This document shows, in pieces, positions 28,556-37,038 of a stretch of DNA of 64,000 nt. Location of the stretch: positions 32,060 to 96,059 of the IMG/VR virus record IMGVR_UViG_3300024264_000013; one strand, 5' to 3'. The first letter of the stretch is position 1. Each line of letters starts with the position of its first letter. The notes beneath the pieces are model-generated. The model ran no database searches and had not been told where the DNA came from. It saw only the letters and a program-made list of their open reading frames with translations. The position numbers and the translations under genes were made by a program. This DNA is from a virus.

Positions 28556-29709
28556 TAGTTATCCGCCTTTGGACGTAGTGCCTTTGAAAGACTTTGTTTC
28601 TCTTTAACTGTTTCGCCACCAATTTGTGATTGCGCTGGGTTATTAATAAATGTAGTTTTTTGTGTATTACGTGTATCAGTATTTGTAAGGTCAACACGTA
28701 TACCGTCTTGCATTTTAATCCAACGGTTGTTATTGTACTTAAATAATCTTTTAGGTGAATAATCTGTTCTCATAAAGTAATCTCCATCAACTGGCGTAGT
28801 TGGAAAACTAATACCCATTCCGTATGGAGCACCGTTATTGCCTTCAACTCCTAGTAAGTATCCTTGATAACCTGATCTATCAGGTCGATCACTTATATCG
28901 CCTGCTTGAACACCTATGTTACTTGCATCTATATCAGTTTCGTCAGCAGTTTTTAATGCAACAGTTCCATCATCATTAGTTGCTAGTGTATAATAGTGTC
29001 CTGTATCATAACCTGACTTAGGAGCATCTGCTTCTGCTTGTGCAATTACTGCGTCATTAATTTGCATTTCTTTTTCGTAGGTTGATAATACATCACGTAA
29101 TGTATCACTTGAACCTTCTTGTGCTGGTAAATCTAATATTTCTTTAAACTCTTGACTGTCAACAATTTGTTTCAATTTTATTCTATATAAATGTGGATAC
29201 CATGTAGGAGAAAATCCTTCTGCGGCTCTGTTTACATCCTCAACAACGTAAAATCTTTTTAATGCTACACTGTGATCGTTAAGAGCGTATTCATCTTTTA
29301 AATGAGGAAGTTCAATTACGTCCCCTGATATAATTTTTCTGCCCAACGTTTTAACACTTCCGTTAATTGGAATAGTCATAAACAAAGTATCATTTTGTAA
29401 AAATAAACCAAATTGACTCATATCAAAATCGATATCTTGTACATTATAGATACCACGCATTGTATAAATGTCTGGATCGTATTTTCTATCCCTGTTTTCA
29501 AGGAATAGCATGTCTTGTATGTTAGTTGTTGCAACAGCATTATAGCGAGGCTGGTCAGCAGTTGCATCAATCTCTTCAGGATTATTTGGGCCTAAATACT
29601 TGTGTACGAATATATCTGTTCCGCCCACAGTAAACATTTCATGGATCTGTTTGTCCATAAAATGATAGTCATTGCCCTTTTCTGGTTTATATAAGGATAG
29701 TCTCGGCAT
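28555..29709 (-). CDS. gp14: Neck protein, gp14-like
   Basis: 384 residues from the ATG at 29709. Longer readings start at a TTG (29733) or ATG (29715), but both lie at or upstream of the predicted transcription start, and the family begins MPRL. Features: MPRLSLYKPEKGNDYHFMD, MFTVGGTDIFVHKYLGP, QDMLFLENRDRKYDPDIY and NRAAEGFSPTWYPHLYR, matching gp14 of marine T4-like phages, which with gp13 forms the neck between portal and tail. The C-terminal region has extra low-complexity sequence. A GATAAATA on the minus strand ends exactly six bases before the start codon, so the message is predicted to be leaderless. Confidence 0.8.
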   Translation of the reverse strand: MPRLSLYKPEKGNDYHFMDKQIHEMFTVGGTDIFVHKYLGPNNPEEIDATADQPRYNAVATTNIQDMLFLENRDRKYDPDIYTMRGIYNVQDIDFDMSQFGLFLQNDTLFMTIPINGSVKTLGRKIISGDVIELPHLKDEYALNDHSVALKRFYVVEDVNRAAEGFSPTWYPHLYRIKLKQIVDSQEFKEILDLPAQEGSSDTLRDVLSTYEKEMQINDAVIAQAEADAPKSGYDTGHYYTLATNDDGTVALKTADETDIDASNIGVQAGDISDRPDRSGYQGYLLGVEGNNGAPYGMGISFPTTPVDGDYFMRTDYSPKRLFKYNNNRWIKMQDGIRVDLTNTDTRNTQKTTFINNPAQSQIGGETVKEKQSLSKALRPKADN

Positions 29710-29714
29710 ACACA

Positions 29715-29722
29715 TATTTATC
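29715..29722 (-). promoter_or_regulatory. Late promoter octamer of gp14 (leaderless geometry)
   Basis: GATAAATA on the minus strand ends at 29715; the ATG of gp14 starts at 29709, the expected transcription start for a T4 late promoter. It is only 16 bases from the oppositely oriented gp13 promoter. Confidence 0.65.
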
Positions 29723-29738
29723 GTAAGAGACAACTATC

Positions 29739-29746
29739 GATAAATA
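29739..29746 (+). promoter_or_regulatory. Late promoter octamer of gp13
   Basis: GATAAATA with a predicted start near 29752. That rules out the upstream ATG at 29750 and supports ATG 29765, which has GGAG at 29752-29755. Confidence 0.65.
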
Positions 29747-29764
29747 CTAATGGAGACTATACAT

Positions 29765-30523
29765 ATGGCTACACTAGCAACTAAAAAACAAGAAGTTTAT
29801 GACTACGTTTACGCACTATTAGGTGGCGGAATGATAGACGTTGAACTTGACCCAATTCATTATGAGACTGCTCTAGGCAAAGCATTGTCAAGATTTAGAC
29901 AGCGCAGTGATAATTCAGTAGAAGAGTCATACATGTTTATGCCAACAGTGACTGATCAAAATACTTATGTACTACCTGATAATGTAATTGAAGTAAGAAA
30001 AATATTTAGACGTTCAATAGGATCACGCTCAGGAGGCGGTGACGGCGGTACTTTGTTTGAACCATTTAACATGGCATATACAAATACATATTTGTTATCA
30101 AGTTCAAACATGGGTGGATTAGCAACATATGATATGTTCAGTCAACACCAAGAATTAGTAGGACGTATGTTTGGATCATATATTGAATTTAAATGGAACA
30201 CGACTACAAAAGAACTTACGATGCTACAAAGACCACGCACACAAGAAACGCTATTATTATTTTGTTATAATTATAGAGCAGATGAAAACTTATTATCAGA
30301 TTATCTTGCAAGTCAGTGGATTAAAGATTATACACTAGCAACATGTAAATTTATGTTAGGCGAAGCACGTAGTAAATTTGCACAAATTGCAGGCCCACAA
30401 GGTGGTAGTTCACTTAACGGTGATGCACTTAAAGCAGAAGCACAATCAGAATTAGAAAAACTTGAAATGGAAGTATCACAACAAGTATCCGGCGGAGCAG
30501 GATACGGATTCTTGATTGGTTAA
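29765..30523 (+). CDS. gp13: Neck protein, gp13-like
   Basis: 252 residues from the ATG at 29765, preferred over 29750 because GGAG lies nine bases upstream and the late promoter would start transcription at about 29752. The protein resembles T4 gp13, which joins the portal to the tail: KKQEVYDYVYALLGGGMIDVELDP, ALGKALSRFRQRS, VEESYMFMP and LPDNVIEVRKIFRR at the front, and QWIKDYTLATCKFMLGEARSKF near the end. Divergent from gp14. It ends in an overlap (TAATG) with a small gene. Confidence 0.85.
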   Translation: MATLATKKQEVYDYVYALLGGGMIDVELDPIHYETALGKALSRFRQRSDNSVEESYMFMPTVTDQNTYVLPDNVIEVRKIFRRSIGSRSGGGDGGTLFEPFNMAYTNTYLLSSSNMGGLATYDMFSQHQELVGRMFGSYIEFKWNTTTKELTMLQRPRTQETLLLFCYNYRADENLLSDYLASQWIKDYTLATCKFMLGEARSKFAQIAGPQGGSSLNGDALKAEAQSELEKLEMEVSQQVSGGAGYGFLIG

Positions 30524-30732
30524 TGGATCAAGATGAACTTAAAGAAGCCTATAGGCTTTTTTGGTTAGTCAAAGGACATCTCAATACAACCGAACAAACA
30601 GTACTAAGTTCAGCAAATAGTTATTTTAAAAGACTTTGGGTTGCAGGTAGCAATGGTGCGCCATTGTACGAGTACGAAGAAGGCTTTGAAAAAGAATATC
30701 AAAAAGTACTTGACAAACAACATAATAGATAG
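30523..30732 (+). CDS. Small conserved-looking protein after gp13
   Basis: 69 residues starting in the stop codon of gp13 (TAATG), so it is translationally coupled. Sequence is charged and helical, with EAYRLFWLVKGHLNTTEQ and YEYEEGFEKEYQKVL. No domain recognised. The coupling to gp13 suggests a neck or head-tail joining accessory, but this is only positional. The -35 box of the next promoter lies within its last codons. Confidence 0.55.
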   Translation: MDQDELKEAYRLFWLVKGHLNTTEQTVLSSANSYFKRLWVAGSNGAPLYEYEEGFEKEYQKVLDKQHNR

Positions 30733-30738
30733 TATTAT
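30710..30738 (+). promoter_or_regulatory. Sigma-70-type promoter, leaderless geometry
   Basis: TTGACA (30710-30715), 17-base spacer, TATTAT (30733-30738), then six bases to the ATG at 30745, which should be the transcription start. Confidence 0.7.
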
Positions 30739-30744
30739 TATACT

Positions 30745-31389
30745 ATGCATTATGAAACAACACCTTTATTCTCTACACCTCTTCTAAAGTCACACTTAGG
30801 ACCATTAGATCCTATTACACTTGCATGGCTCAAGCGTTTAGATTATCCAAATAGCGCAGTTGCTCAGTATGGTAACGAAGATCATTTGCCTGAGTCAGAA
30901 AGAGGATTTGATGTATTAAGCCAACCAAAGTTATTGAATTTACAAATTTTAATTAAACGTGCAGTAGATTATTTTGCTTATACAGTACTAGATGTTATTG
31001 ACGATGTTGAATTTCAACTTACTACTAGTTGGATTAATAAAATGAACACTGGTAGTGATATAGAATTACACAATCATGCTAATGCTGTAATTAGTGGAGT
31101 ATATTATCCTGATGTAGGACCAACTAGTAATCCTCTTACGTTTAAAAAGAACAGGCAACACTTGAACAGTTTTCCTGAACATATACGTCCAGATACAAAA
31201 CAAAACTGGAGTCAATATACTTCAGGTGAATGGACAGTAAAACCAATGACAGGTGACGTATTAATCTTCCCTAGCCATTTAGAACATACAGTTGCTAAGA
31301 GTTTGGATAAACAAGATAGATATAGTTTGGCTTTTAATTATTTTCCAAAAGGAAGAATAGGACAAAATTCAGTTAGGACTTTTATATGA
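30745..31389 (+). CDS. 2OG-Fe(II) oxygenase-like protein (2OG-FeII_Oxy_5 type), copy 1
   Basis: 214 residues. The family blocks are ELHNHANAVISGVYY and FPSHLEHTVAKSLDKQDRY, followed by SLAFNYFPKG. It is paralogous to the next gene and to the oxygenase in the heptose operon (24038). No ribosome site is seen; instead the promoter sits six bases upstream, so a leaderless early mRNA is predicted. It overlaps the next gene by four bases (ATGA). Possible roles are hydroxylation of nucleotides, proteins or sugars; unproven. Confidence 0.7.
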   Translation: MHYETTPLFSTPLLKSHLGPLDPITLAWLKRLDYPNSAVAQYGNEDHLPESERGFDVLSQPKLLNLQILIKRAVDYFAYTVLDVIDDVEFQLTTSWINKMNTGSDIELHNHANAVISGVYYPDVGPTSNPLTFKKNRQHLNSFPEHIRPDTKQNWSQYTSGEWTVKPMTGDVLIFPSHLEHTVAKSLDKQDRYSLAFNYFPKGRIGQNSVRTFI

Positions 31390-32003
31390 AATATCAAACC
31401 ACACCGTTATTTTCAATTCCGTTATTTTATGCAAATATAGGATCAGTTAATGCTGAAACAATGACATGGATTGAAAACTTAGATTATCCAGACGAAGCGG
31501 CTGGACATGATCATACTTCAGACAAATATATTTTAAATAGTCCTCAACTATCGTCACTTAAAGAACAAATTCAAAATGCTTGTAATGTGTTTACAAAAGA
31601 AGAATTAAAAATAAATGATGATGTAGAATTTGAAATGCAAAATAGTTGGATTAATAGACATGTAAAGGATGAACAAAATACTCTACACTGGCACAGCAAT
31701 GCTATGTTAAGTGGAGTATATTATATACAAAATGAACCAGATGCTGGAGATATTGTATTTCAAAAGTCACATTTATACTATAACTTATTTCATGACACAG
31801 TAAGGGTATCTTTTAAAGAACCTACACAATACAATACGAACGAATTTTATGTATCACCTAGGTCAGGCGATCTAGTGTTATTTCCAAGTCATTTGGAACA
31901 TATGGTTACCCCAAATCTAACAACAACTCCACGATACAGTTTAGCATTTAATTTCTTTGCTAGGGGGACTGTCGGCGGCGGAACATCGGAACTTAAATTA
32001 TGA
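31386..32003 (+). CDS. 2OG-Fe(II) oxygenase-like protein (2OG-FeII_Oxy_5 type), copy 2
   Basis: 205 residues, tandem paralogue of the previous gene: same start (YQTTPLFSIPLF against YETTPLFSTPLL), TLHWHSNAMLSGVYY, GDLVLFPSHLEHMV and RYSLAFNFFARG. The first metal motif reads HWHSN. It lies between its sister and the dNMP kinase with four-base overlaps (ATGA) on both sides, so the three genes form one tight early operon. Duplication in place is the simplest history. Confidence 0.7.
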   Translation: MKYQTTPLFSIPLFYANIGSVNAETMTWIENLDYPDEAAGHDHTSDKYILNSPQLSSLKEQIQNACNVFTKEELKINDDVEFEMQNSWINRHVKDEQNTLHWHSNAMLSGVYYIQNEPDAGDIVFQKSHLYYNLFHDTVRVSFKEPTQYNTNEFYVSPRSGDLVLFPSHLEHMVTPNLTTTPRYSLAFNFFARGTVGGGTSELKL

Positions 32004-32611
32004 TTATAGGAATATGCGGCCTTATAGGCTGTGGCAAAGGAACAGTCGGCGACATACTAGTTGAAGAATATGGATTTACAAAACTTAGTTTTGCTGATAA
32101 ATTAAAAGATGGTGTAGCAACAGTATTCAATTGGGATCGTGCTATGCTTGAAGGAGATACTGTAGAAAGCAGAGAATGGCGAGAAACACAAGATGACTTT
32201 TGGTCTAGAGAAACAGGACGCACAATTACTCCTAGACTAGTATTACAAGAGTTTGGCACTGACTGTATGCGACATGGATTTGATGACAGCATTTGGGTAA
32301 GTTTAGTTAAACAAGAACTTGTAAAATATCCTAAAAAGAACTTTGTTATTCCTGACGTAAGATTTCCTAATGAAGCAAATATGATTAAGAGCATACACGG
32401 CGAAGTATGGCGTGTAAGACGTGGACAAGATCCTGTATGGATGCGTATGTATCAAGACATTGGTGTTGAACCTAAAGATGTACATGAGTCTGAATGGCGC
32501 TGGGCAAACGTTGATTTTAATAATATTATATACAACGACTTAGGTATTGACGAACTTAAAAGTCAGGTAAAAGGTCTCCTTGTTTCCAACGAACACCTTG
32601 TTTCTGCATAA
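32000..32611 (+). CDS. Deoxynucleoside monophosphate kinase
   Basis: 203 residues. Phosphorylates dNMPs to dNDPs for phage DNA synthesis, as T4 gp1. Residues 5-15 hold the P-loop CGLIGCGKGT; LSFADKLKDGVATVF, TPRLVLQEFGTDCMR and NFVIPDVRFPNEA follow in the usual family order. The last ~18 codons overlap, in antisense, the 3' end of an HNH endonuclease gene, and the tail after KGLL looks like an added stretch. It is coupled to the upstream oxygenase by an ATGA overlap. Confidence 0.85.
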   Translation: MIIGICGLIGCGKGTVGDILVEEYGFTKLSFADKLKDGVATVFNWDRAMLEGDTVESREWRETQDDFWSRETGRTITPRLVLQEFGTDCMRHGFDDSIWVSLVKQELVKYPKKNFVIPDVRFPNEANMIKSIHGEVWRVRRGQDPVWMRMYQDIGVEPKDVHESEWRWANVDFNNIIYNDLGIDELKSQVKGLLVSNEHLVSA

Positions 32612-32891
32612 TACGTTGACAGTTAGCACATATAGTTTTTAAATTTAATACTGAACAATTATCTAAGTTGCCGTCAATATGGTAAACATTGAACTGTTCA
32701 GGATGATTACTTTTAAACCCACACTTCTCACAACTGTCTTTTTTTGTATACCCACGTTGTTTCCATTTAGGAATACCATGTCTAGGACCATTACGTAAAC
32801 ATGTTTCGCACTTTTTTCGATAGTACGTTTTTCCGGCTTTCTTATAGTTTATAGCCGCAGGTCGTAGTTTACAATCACATAAAGGTCTCAT
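32556..32891 (-). CDS. HNH endonuclease with zinc-finger cysteines
   Basis: 111 residues. Three Cys pairs are visible (CDC near the start, CETC, and CEKCG), then NVYHIDGNLDNCSVLNLKTICANCQ, which is the HNH core (H, N and N positions) with a final CxxC. The start RPLCDCKLRPAAINY and the YRKKCETC segment match small stand-alone HNH proteins scattered in marine T4-like phages. It opposes its neighbours and overlaps the dNMP kinase gene by 56 bases, the look of a mobile homing-type gene. Confidence 0.8.
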   Translation of the reverse strand: MRPLCDCKLRPAAINYKKAGKTYYRKKCETCLRNGPRHGIPKWKQRGYTKKDSCEKCGFKSNHPEQFNVYHIDGNLDNCSVLNLKTICANCQRIMQKQGVRWKQGDLLPDF

Positions 32892-32958
32892 ACTGTATTT
32901 ACCACACCTTTTTGGTGCCTTTTTCTGGTACTATTATAGGCAATTTAATTTCAATTCA

Positions 32959-32966
32959 TATAAATA
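32959..32966 (+). promoter_or_regulatory. Consensus T4 late promoter TATAAATA of gp18
   Basis: Exact T4 consensus octamer followed by C, 31 bases before the sheath gene ATG; AAGGAGA precedes the start codon. Confidence 0.75.
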
Positions 32967-32996
32967 CTACGAACACTTTTATTAAGGAGAAACACA

Positions 32997-35900
32997 ATGG
33001 CATTATCATCACCAGGTGTTGAGGTTAAAGTAATAGACGAAAGTTTTTACACGCCCAGCGAACCAGGCACCGTACCAATGATATTTGTTGCTACCGCACA
33101 AGATAAACAAAATGGCGGCGGGACTGGAACAGCACCAGGAACAACAGCGGCAAATGCAGGTAAACCTTACTTGGTTACCTCACAAAGAGATTTAGTAGAA
33201 ACATTCGGCGAACCAAAATTTTATACGGATACCAACAACAATCCGATACATGCAGGTGAACTTAATGAATATGGACTACAAGCGGCTTACTCACTATTAG
33301 GTGTAAGTAACAGAGCATATGTAGTTAGAGCAGGCATTGACCTAAGTGGGTTAACAGCAAGTGCAGAGGCTCCAACAAGTAACCCAACGAATGGCACATA
33401 TTGGGTAGATACAGCAAGTAATGTATATGGTATCTTTGAATGGAATTCAGCAGGAGCAGAAACGCTCGGCGGACAATCGTTTGGATATAAAAAGCCATTA
33501 GTAATTACAGATGCAACTAGACTATTTGGCGAAGTTGCAACAGGCGCACCAAAAACGTCAGTAGGCGGAGTAGGCGAATATGCTATTACAGCGGCAAGTA
33601 CACTACACAAACTATACTACAAAAATGAAAGTGGTACATGGGTTGAAGTAGGAACTGGCGCATGGAAAGCAAGTTGGGCTACAACATCAGGTGTTGCTGG
33701 TTCAACAACAACTTCAGGTTTGACTTTTACTCTTAACAGTACAACAGTAACAGCAAACGCAACAGACGCAACAGCATTGGCGGCAGTAATTAATGGTTTA
33801 GGCATTAGTGGTGTTACAGCAACAGTTGAAGCGGCTAACGATATATTAAGATTACACTCAACAGGTGTTAACATTGTACTAGCAGAAGGCACAGGCGCAC
33901 TAGGCGACATGGGTCTTGTAGCAGGAACATATGCGGCACCAGCGTTGAATATTGCTCCTCATACAAGTGTTCCCGAGTTTGGTGCAAGCGATACAACTCC
34001 ACGTCCAACAGGAAGTGTTTGGGCAAAGACTACTACACCAAATAAAGGTGCTAAATGGGCAATCAAAGTTTGGAATGATGCAACTAAATTATGGGACTTA
34101 AAAGATGTTCCAATTTTTAGTTCAAACCAAGCGGCTCTAGCAACACTTGATAAAGCAGGCGGCGGTTTAAATCTTGCAACATCAAGTCTTTATATTAAAT
34201 CAAACGATGCTGAAGCATCTGATTTAGTAGGAAACTTTAAAGTGTACAAACGCAATTCAACAGGTGCAACAAGTATTACTTCAAGTGCAGTAACTACACA
34301 AGCATCTAGTGGTACAGCATCATTTACTCTTCAAGAGTCAATTGTAGGCAGTGCAACACTAGGAAGTGCAGTAACAATTTCACAGGCAGTTGATGGTGAT
34401 GCAGGTGATGCTGATCATATTGCAGGTGCAATTAACTCAGCAGGACTTACAAATGTAAGTGCAAGTGTTGACTCACAAAACAGAGTTGTAATTTCACACT
34501 CAAAAGGTGGTGATTTTAGAATTGCTGACACAAGTGGTCACTTAGCAGAAATTGGTTTTAGTACAACAGATACTGCAAACTTATATACTGCACCAGCAGG
34601 TGATACAAGTGCAGACTTTATTGCAACTAACTGGAAAGTTTTATCAGCAACTAATAGTTCAAGTGCTCCAACTGCTTTAGCAGTAGACGGAACATTATGG
34701 TACAATAGTATTGTTGACGAAGCAGACATTATGGTACACAATGGTACAACTTGGGTAGGTTATCAAGATACGTCTAGTCCGTACTTTGCGAATGCGGCAG
34801 GTGATAAAACTGATCCAAACGGACCAATTGTAAGTGCAACAGAACCAGTAGCGGCAACAGGACAATCAGATGGAACAGCATTGAAAGATGGTGACCTTTG
34901 GATTAACACTACAAATATTGACAAGTATCCAGAAATTTATCGCTGGTCACATGCTAAACAAATTTGGGTGTTATTAGATTCAAGTGATCAAACAACATCA
35001 GATGGTGTATTGTTTGGTGATGCACGTTGGTCAACAGCAGGTTCACTTAGTAAAGAAGCAACTATTGTAGATTTACTAGCAAGTAACTTCTTAGATCCAG
35101 ATGCTCCAGATCCAGCATTGTATCCAAAAGGTATGATTTTATTTAACACACGCAGAAGCGGATTTAATGTTAAGAAATTTGTACGTAACTATATTGATAC
35201 AACAGGTGAAAACGGACGTCAAGCAGATGCATTAATGAATTCTTACTATCCACACAGATGGGTAACTGAGTCAGCAAATAATGCAGACGGTTCAGGTAAG
35301 TTTGGTCAATCAGCACAGAGAGCAGTTGTTGTACAAGCAATGCAATCAATGATTAACAGCAACCAAGACATTCGAGATGATGAATCAAGAGTGTTTAACT
35401 TAATGGCGGCACCAGGGTATCCAGAACTAATTGGCGAAATGATTTCACTAAACTATGACAGAGGCTTAACAGCATTTGTTGTAGGTGATTCACCAGCAAC
35501 ACTAGATTCAAGTGCTACATCAATTAACGAATGGGGCACAAACGTTGCTCTTGCAGTTGAAGATAACAGCGACGGTCTAGTAAGTAGAGATGAATACTTA
35601 GGTGTTTACTACCCATGGGGCTTCACAAGTGATAACGCAGGTAACAACGTTGTTGTTCCGCCAAGTCACATGATGCTAAGAACTATTGCACTAAGCGATC
35701 AAGTATCGTTTCCATGGTTTGCTCCAGCAGGAACAAGACGTGGTGGAATTACTAACGCAACAGCAACAGGGTATATTGATAACGAAGGCGAATTTGTTTC
35801 AATTGCACTAAACGAAGGACAGCGTGATACGTTGTTTGGTATTAGTGTAAACCCAATTACATTTATTACAGGCGCAGGACTTGTTTGTTTCGGTCAGAAA

Positions 35901-36245
35901 ACAAGAGCAAGAAATGCAAGTGCATTAGATAGAGTAAACGTTGCTAGACTAGTAATTTACATGCGTAGCCAACTTAATAAACTTGCTAAGCCTTATATCT
36001 TTGAGCCAAATGATAAAATCACACGTGATGAAATCAAACAAGCGGCAGAAAGTCTAATGCTTGAGTTAGTTGGTAGTAGAGCACTATATGACTACATTGT
36101 AGTATGTGACGAATCTAACAATACTCCTAGTAGAATTGATAGAAACGAACTATACTTAGACATTGCAATTGAACCAGTTAAGGCTGTGGAATTCATTTAC
36201 ATTCCACTTAGACTTAAGAATACAGGAGAGATTGCAGGATTATAA
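32997..36245 (+). CDS. gp18: Contractile tail sheath protein, gp18
   Basis: 1082 residues, much longer than T4 gp18 (659). The N-terminus LSSPGVEVKVIDESFYTPS and VTSQRDLVETFGEPKF are family signatures, and the C-terminal third has the conserved sheath domain (NVVVPPSHMMLRTIALSDQ, FPWFAPAGTRRGGITNA, INPI-like, then ARLVIYMRSQLNKL and DYIVVCDESNNTPSRID). Between residues ~120 and ~690 lie extra threonine/alanine-rich outer domains with repeated GT.W-type strands. An exact late promoter and an AAGGAGA site precede it, and a hairpin terminator follows. Confidence 0.93.
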   Translation: MALSSPGVEVKVIDESFYTPSEPGTVPMIFVATAQDKQNGGGTGTAPGTTAANAGKPYLVTSQRDLVETFGEPKFYTDTNNNPIHAGELNEYGLQAAYSLLGVSNRAYVVRAGIDLSGLTASAEAPTSNPTNGTYWVDTASNVYGIFEWNSAGAETLGGQSFGYKKPLVITDATRLFGEVATGAPKTSVGGVGEYAITAASTLHKLYYKNESGTWVEVGTGAWKASWATTSGVAGSTTTSGLTFTLNSTTVTANATDATALAAVINGLGISGVTATVEAANDILRLHSTGVNIVLAEGTGALGDMGLVAGTYAAPALNIAPHTSVPEFGASDTTPRPTGSVWAKTTTPNKGAKWAIKVWNDATKLWDLKDVPIFSSNQAALATLDKAGGGLNLATSSLYIKSNDAEASDLVGNFKVYKRNSTGATSITSSAVTTQASSGTASFTLQESIVGSATLGSAVTISQAVDGDAGDADHIAGAINSAGLTNVSASVDSQNRVVISHSKGGDFRIADTSGHLAEIGFSTTDTANLYTAPAGDTSADFIATNWKVLSATNSSSAPTALAVDGTLWYNSIVDEADIMVHNGTTWVGYQDTSSPYFANAAGDKTDPNGPIVSATEPVAATGQSDGTALKDGDLWINTTNIDKYPEIYRWSHAKQIWVLLDSSDQTTSDGVLFGDARWSTAGSLSKEATIVDLLASNFLDPDAPDPALYPKGMILFNTRRSGFNVKKFVRNYIDTTGENGRQADALMNSYYPHRWVTESANNADGSGKFGQSAQRAVVVQAMQSMINSNQDIRDDESRVFNLMAAPGYPELIGEMISLNYDRGLTAFVVGDSPATLDSSATSINEWGTNVALAVEDNSDGLVSRDEYLGVYYPWGFTSDNAGNNVVVPPSHMMLRTIALSDQVSFPWFAPAGTRRGGITNATATGYIDNEGEFVSIALNEGQRDTLFGISVNPITFITGAGLVCFGQKTRARNASALDRVNVARLVIYMRSQLNKLAKPYIFEPNDKITRDEIKQAAESLMLELVGSRALYDYIVVCDESNNTPSRIDRNELYLDIAIEPVKAVEFIYIPLRLKNTGEIAGL

Positions 36246-36255
36246 TTCATAAAAT

Positions 36256-36280
36256 GAGCCCCTGAAATATGGGGCTCGTT
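36256..36280 (+). terminator. Hairpin terminator after gp18
   Basis: GAGCCCC (36256-36262) pairs with GGGGCTC (36271-36277) across an eight-base loop. The T-run is short, so it may be leaky. Confidence 0.7.
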
Positions 36281-36283
36281 AAT

Positions 36284-36291
36284 GATAAATA
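36284..36291 (+). promoter_or_regulatory. Late promoter octamer of gp19
   Basis: GATAAATA just after the gp18 terminator and 22 bases before the ATG at 36314; CAGGAGC serves as ribosome site. Confidence 0.65.
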
Positions 36292-36313
36292 CTTGTAACA
36301 GGAGCAAAAAGAT

Positions 36314-36943
36314 ATGGCAATTTCAACACTCTCAAAAATTACAGTACCACTAGCGAGCGATAGTAGTTCATCAACACAAGGTTTGTTGATGCCGAAACTA
36401 CAGTATCGCTTTAGAGTGACACTTGAGAACTTCGGTGTATCAACACCAACTACAGAATTAACAAAACAAGTTATTGATGTAACACGCCCAACAGTAAACT
36501 TTGAGGAATTAGAAATCCCAATTTACAACAGTAGAGCATACCTAGCAGGTCGTCCTACTTGGGAACCAATTACACTTAACTTGCGTGAAGATGTAAACAA
36601 CAATGTACAAAAACTTGTTGGTGAACAACTTCAGAAACAGTTTGACTTTTTCGAACAGTCAAGTGCGGCATCAGGTATTGATTACAAATACACAACACGT
36701 ATTGAAATCTTAGATGGTGGTAACGGAGCAAATACTCCAAACGTACTAGAAACATTTGAGTTATACGGTTGCTTTATCCAAAACGCAAACTATAACACAC
36801 TAGCATACAGTTCAAACGAACCAGTAACTATTCAATTAGCAATGCGTTACGACAATGCTATCCAATCACCACAAGGTGAAGGAATTGGTACAGCAGTTGG
36901 TAGAACTATTAATAGTCTAGTAACAGGCGGCGGCGGACTATAA
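36314..36943 (+). CDS. gp19: Tail tube protein, gp19
   Basis: 209 residues. The tail tube subunit of the contractile tail. LMPKLQYRFRVTLENFG at the front, VIDVTRPTVNFEELEIPIYNSRAYLAG and PITLNLREDVNN in the middle, and FELYGCFIQNANYN near the end match gp19 of T4-like phages. It lies directly after the sheath gene, as in T4, with its own late promoter and a terminator behind, allowing very high expression of this one gene. Confidence 0.92.
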   Translation: MAISTLSKITVPLASDSSSSTQGLLMPKLQYRFRVTLENFGVSTPTTELTKQVIDVTRPTVNFEELEIPIYNSRAYLAGRPTWEPITLNLREDVNNNVQKLVGEQLQKQFDFFEQSSAASGIDYKYTTRIEILDGGNGANTPNVLETFELYGCFIQNANYNTLAYSSNEPVTIQLAMRYDNAIQSPQGEGIGTAVGRTINSLVTGGGGL

Positions 36944-36975
36944 TAAGTCTATAACATTGCCATAGTATTCAGAAG

Positions 36976-37000
36976 AGGGTGGCTTAGGTCACCCTTTTTT
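36976..37000 (+). terminator. Rho-independent terminator after gp19
   Basis: AGGGTG (36976-36981) pairs with CACCCT (36990-36995), followed by TTTTT. Confidence 0.85.
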
Positions 37001-37025
37001 ATTTTATACGCACTTTTCTTTAGAG

Positions 37026-37033
37026 GATAAATA
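37026..37033 (+). promoter_or_regulatory. Late promoter octamer, leaderless geometry
   Basis: GATAAATA ends at 37033; the ATG starts at 37039, the position expected for the first base of the transcript. Confidence 0.65.
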
Positions 37034-37038
37034 TTTGT

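Noticed and set aside
29750-29764. Upstream ATG that would lengthen gp13 by five residues
   Set aside because: It precedes the predicted transcription start of the late promoter, and the GGAG ribosome site lies inside the extension; ATG 29765 fits better.
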